From Rhizobacter sp. SG703 (GTDB lineage: Bacteria > Pseudomonadota > Gammaproteobacteria > Burkholderiales > Burkholderiaceae_C), in the NCBI RefSeq assembly GCF_012275445.1, contig NZ_JAAZQK010000002.1, positions 124,001 to 188,000 of the forward strand: a DNA stretch of 64,000 nucleotides. Direction: 5' to 3'. This document shows, one piece after another, positions 62,546-64,000 of this stretch. The position numbers and the translations under genes are program-made. The notes under the pieces were generated by a model. That model had not been told where the DNA came from, ran no database searches, and saw only the letters and a list, made by a program, of their open reading frames with translations. Position 1 is the first letter of the stretch; each line of letters begins with the position of its first letter.

Positions 62546-64000
62546 ATGACCAGCCGATTCCCCGACCACCTTGCGGCCATCGACATGGGCTCCAACAGCT
62601 TCCGCCTGGAGATCGGCGAACTGAGCCCGGGCCGCTACAAGCGCATCGATTACCTGAAGGAGACCGTGCGCCTGGGCGCCGGCCTCGACAAGTCGGGCCT
62701 GCTGACCGAAGACGCGACGCTGCGCGGCCTGGCCTGCCTGGGCCGCTTCGCGCAGCGGCTGCGCGGCTACGAGCCCGCCCAGGTGCGCGCGGTCGCGACG
62801 CAGACGCTGCGCGAGGCGCGCAACCGCGATGCCTTCCTGCTGCGCGCGCAAGAGGTGCTGGGCCATCCGATCGAGGTGATCTCGGGCCGCGAGGAGGCGC
62901 GGCTGATCTATGCCGGCGTGGCGCGGCTGCAGCCGTCGGAAGACCCGCGGCTGGTGATCGACATCGGCGGGCGTTCCACCGAGATGATCCTCGGGCAGGG
63001 CCGCACGCCGCTGCGCGCCGAGTCGTTCCAGGTCGGCAGCGTCAGCCTGTCGATGCGCTACTTCGCCGACGGCCGTTTCACCGAGGCGGCGTTCCGCGCC
63101 GCGCAGGTGGCCGCCGGTGCCGAACTCGAAGAAGCGCTGGCACCGTTCGCGCCGCAACACTGGCACGAGGCGCTGGGCTCGTCGGGCACTGCCGGTGCGG
63201 TGTCGCAGCTGCTGCAGGCGAGCGGCATCACCGACGGCGCGATCACGCCCGACGGGCTGCGCTGGTGCATCGAGCAGTGCCTGAAGGCCGGCCGCATCGA
63301 CAAGCTGAACCTGCCCGGGCTGAAGGAAGACCGCCGAGCAGTGATCGCCGGCGGCCTCGCGATCCTGTACACGTTGGCGACGCACTTCGGCATCCAGCTG
63401 CTGCAGCCGGCGCGCGGCGCGTTGCGCCAGGGCGTGATCTTCGACCTCGACGAACGGCTGCATGCCGAATCGCGCGACCGCGAGGGGCACGACGGGCACG
63501 ACATGCGCGATGCCTCGGTGATCGAGATGCAGCGGCGCTTCGAGGTCGACACCACGCAGGCGTGGCGGGTGGCGGGCGTCGCCGATGCGCTGCATGCCAG
63601 CGCCGCGCCGCAGCGCACTCCGATCCAGGCGCGCGAGTTGCGCTGGGCCTGCGCGCTGCACGAGATGGGCATGATGATCTCGCACCACGACCATCACCGG
63701 CACAGCGCCTACGTGCTGGGCAATGTCGACGCGGCCGGCTTCTCGCAGTCGCAGCAGCGCCGGCTGGCGGAGCTGGTGCTGGCGCAGCGCGGCGGGCTGC
63801 GCAAGGTGGAACCGCAGCTCGCGAACGCCGATTTCGCGGTGCAGGTGATGTGCCTGCGGCTGGCGATCCTGAAATGCCATGCGCGCGGGCCGGTCGATGC
63901 GACCGCGCTGCGCCTGGAGCTGAGCGGCCGGCAGGCCACGCTCGGCTTCAGCGAGGCCTGGGTGCAGACGCATCCGCGCACGCTGTTCCTGCTGAACGAG
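62546..64000 (+). CDS. ppx: Ppx/GppA phosphatase, C-terminus outside window
   Basis: Exopolyphosphatase or guanosine pentaphosphate phosphatase. The frame from ATG 62546 reads LAAIDMGSNSFRLEIGEL, the ASKHA phosphate-1 motif, then ATQTLREARNRDAFLLRA, VISGREEARLIYAGVA, LVIDIGGRSTEMILGQG (phosphate-2) and SSGTAGAVSQLL. It has 485 residues to the window edge, close to full length (about 490-510), with a C-terminal HD-like half (CALHEMGMMISHHDHHRHSAYVL). It is truncated by the edge, not by mutation. GppA and Ppx cannot be separated by eye; the symbol is provisional. Confidence 0.92.
   Translation, partial: MTSRFPDHLAAIDMGSNSFRLEIGELSPGRYKRIDYLKETVRLGAGLDKSGLLTEDATLRGLACLGRFAQRLRGYEPAQVRAVATQTLREARNRDAFLLRAQEVLGHPIEVISGREEARLIYAGVARLQPSEDPRLVIDIGGRSTEMILGQGRTPLRAESFQVGSVSLSMRYFADGRFTEAAFRAAQVAAGAELEEALAPFAPQHWHEALGSSGTAGAVSQLLQASGITDGAITPDGLRWCIEQCLKAGRIDKLNLPGLKEDRRAVIAGGLAILYTLATHFGIQLLQPARGALRQGVIFDLDERLHAESRDREGHDGHDMRDASVIEMQRRFEVDTTQAWRVAGVADALHASAAPQRTPIQARELRWACALHEMGMMISHHDHHRHSAYVLGNVDAAGFSQSQQRRLAELVLAQRGGLRKVEPQLANADFAVQVMCLRLAILKCHARGPVDATALRLELSGRQATLGFSEAWVQTHPRTLFLLNE

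Overview
This is chromosomal DNA of a high-GC betaproteobacterium. Gene content (MASE4 hybrid kinase, aat-bpt pair, type IB FolE2, xseB-ispA-dxs, LolCD, two-partner secretion) and compact layout suggest Burkholderiales, probably the Rubrivivax/Leptothrix/Piscinibacter side; this is inferred from gene content only. Nearly every gene uses G or C at third codon positions, so lower-GC patches stand out. I see no tRNA, rRNA, CRISPR array, intact insertion sequence or prophage.

Layout. 0-1.3 kb: end of a type VI secretion (T6SS) cluster (tssK partial, tssJ). 1.5-5.8 kb: lytic transglycosylase MltA convergent with a MASE4 hybrid histidine kinase. 6-11.3 kb: small protein, TetR regulator with two operator-like palindromes, isochorismatase-like hydrolase, then a five-gene set resembling the Pseudomonas PA4063-PA4066 zinc-uptake operon. 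11.3-14.3 kb: two orphan genes of low GC. 14.4-18.4 kb: xdhC-like, aat, bpt, an FAD oxidoreductase and a small Cys-rich orphan. 18.5-22.6 kb: xylA-xylB divergent from a ROK repressor. 23-27.1 kb: phosphate genes (PstS-like, PPK2, PiT) with two divergent PHO boxes. 27.2-29.7 kb: LuxR-type response regulator and hybrid kinase. 29.8-33.6 kb: three orphan genes, one with leucine-rich repeats. 33.8-41.6 kb: CHAT-domain protein, TpsB and TpsA (two-partner secretion). 41.7-49.7 kb: TPR lipoprotein, polysaccharide deacetylase and Ser/Thr kinase, divergent from FHA/TagH, PP2C phosphatase, OmpA-like and GNAT genes (T6SS-type phospho-control). 49.8-51 kb: two orphan genes. 51-57 kb: lolD-lolC, folE2, dxs-ispA-xseB. 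57.3-64 kb: Rieske oxygenase, EamA transporter, mercaptopyruvate sulfurtransferase, UspA, ZIP transporter, dienelactone hydrolase and a partial Ppx/GppA.

The main discovery is a set of six sequences matching the HrpL-dependent hrp box (GGAACC-N15/16-CCACNNA). Five lie 24-50 nt before the start codon of a gene I cannot assign to a family, and the sixth lies 144 nt before one. They are scattered between housekeeping genes at 12.75, 18.47, 29.75, 32.57, 50.47 and 50.95 kb. All six genes lack recognisable enzymatic domains; one has leucine-rich repeats followed by an F-box-like C-terminus. I infer a dispersed regulon of candidate type III secretion substrates, with the secretion apparatus and the sigma factor outside this window. 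Two more orphan genes (13.3-14.3 and 32.7-33.6 kb) may belong to it on weaker evidence.
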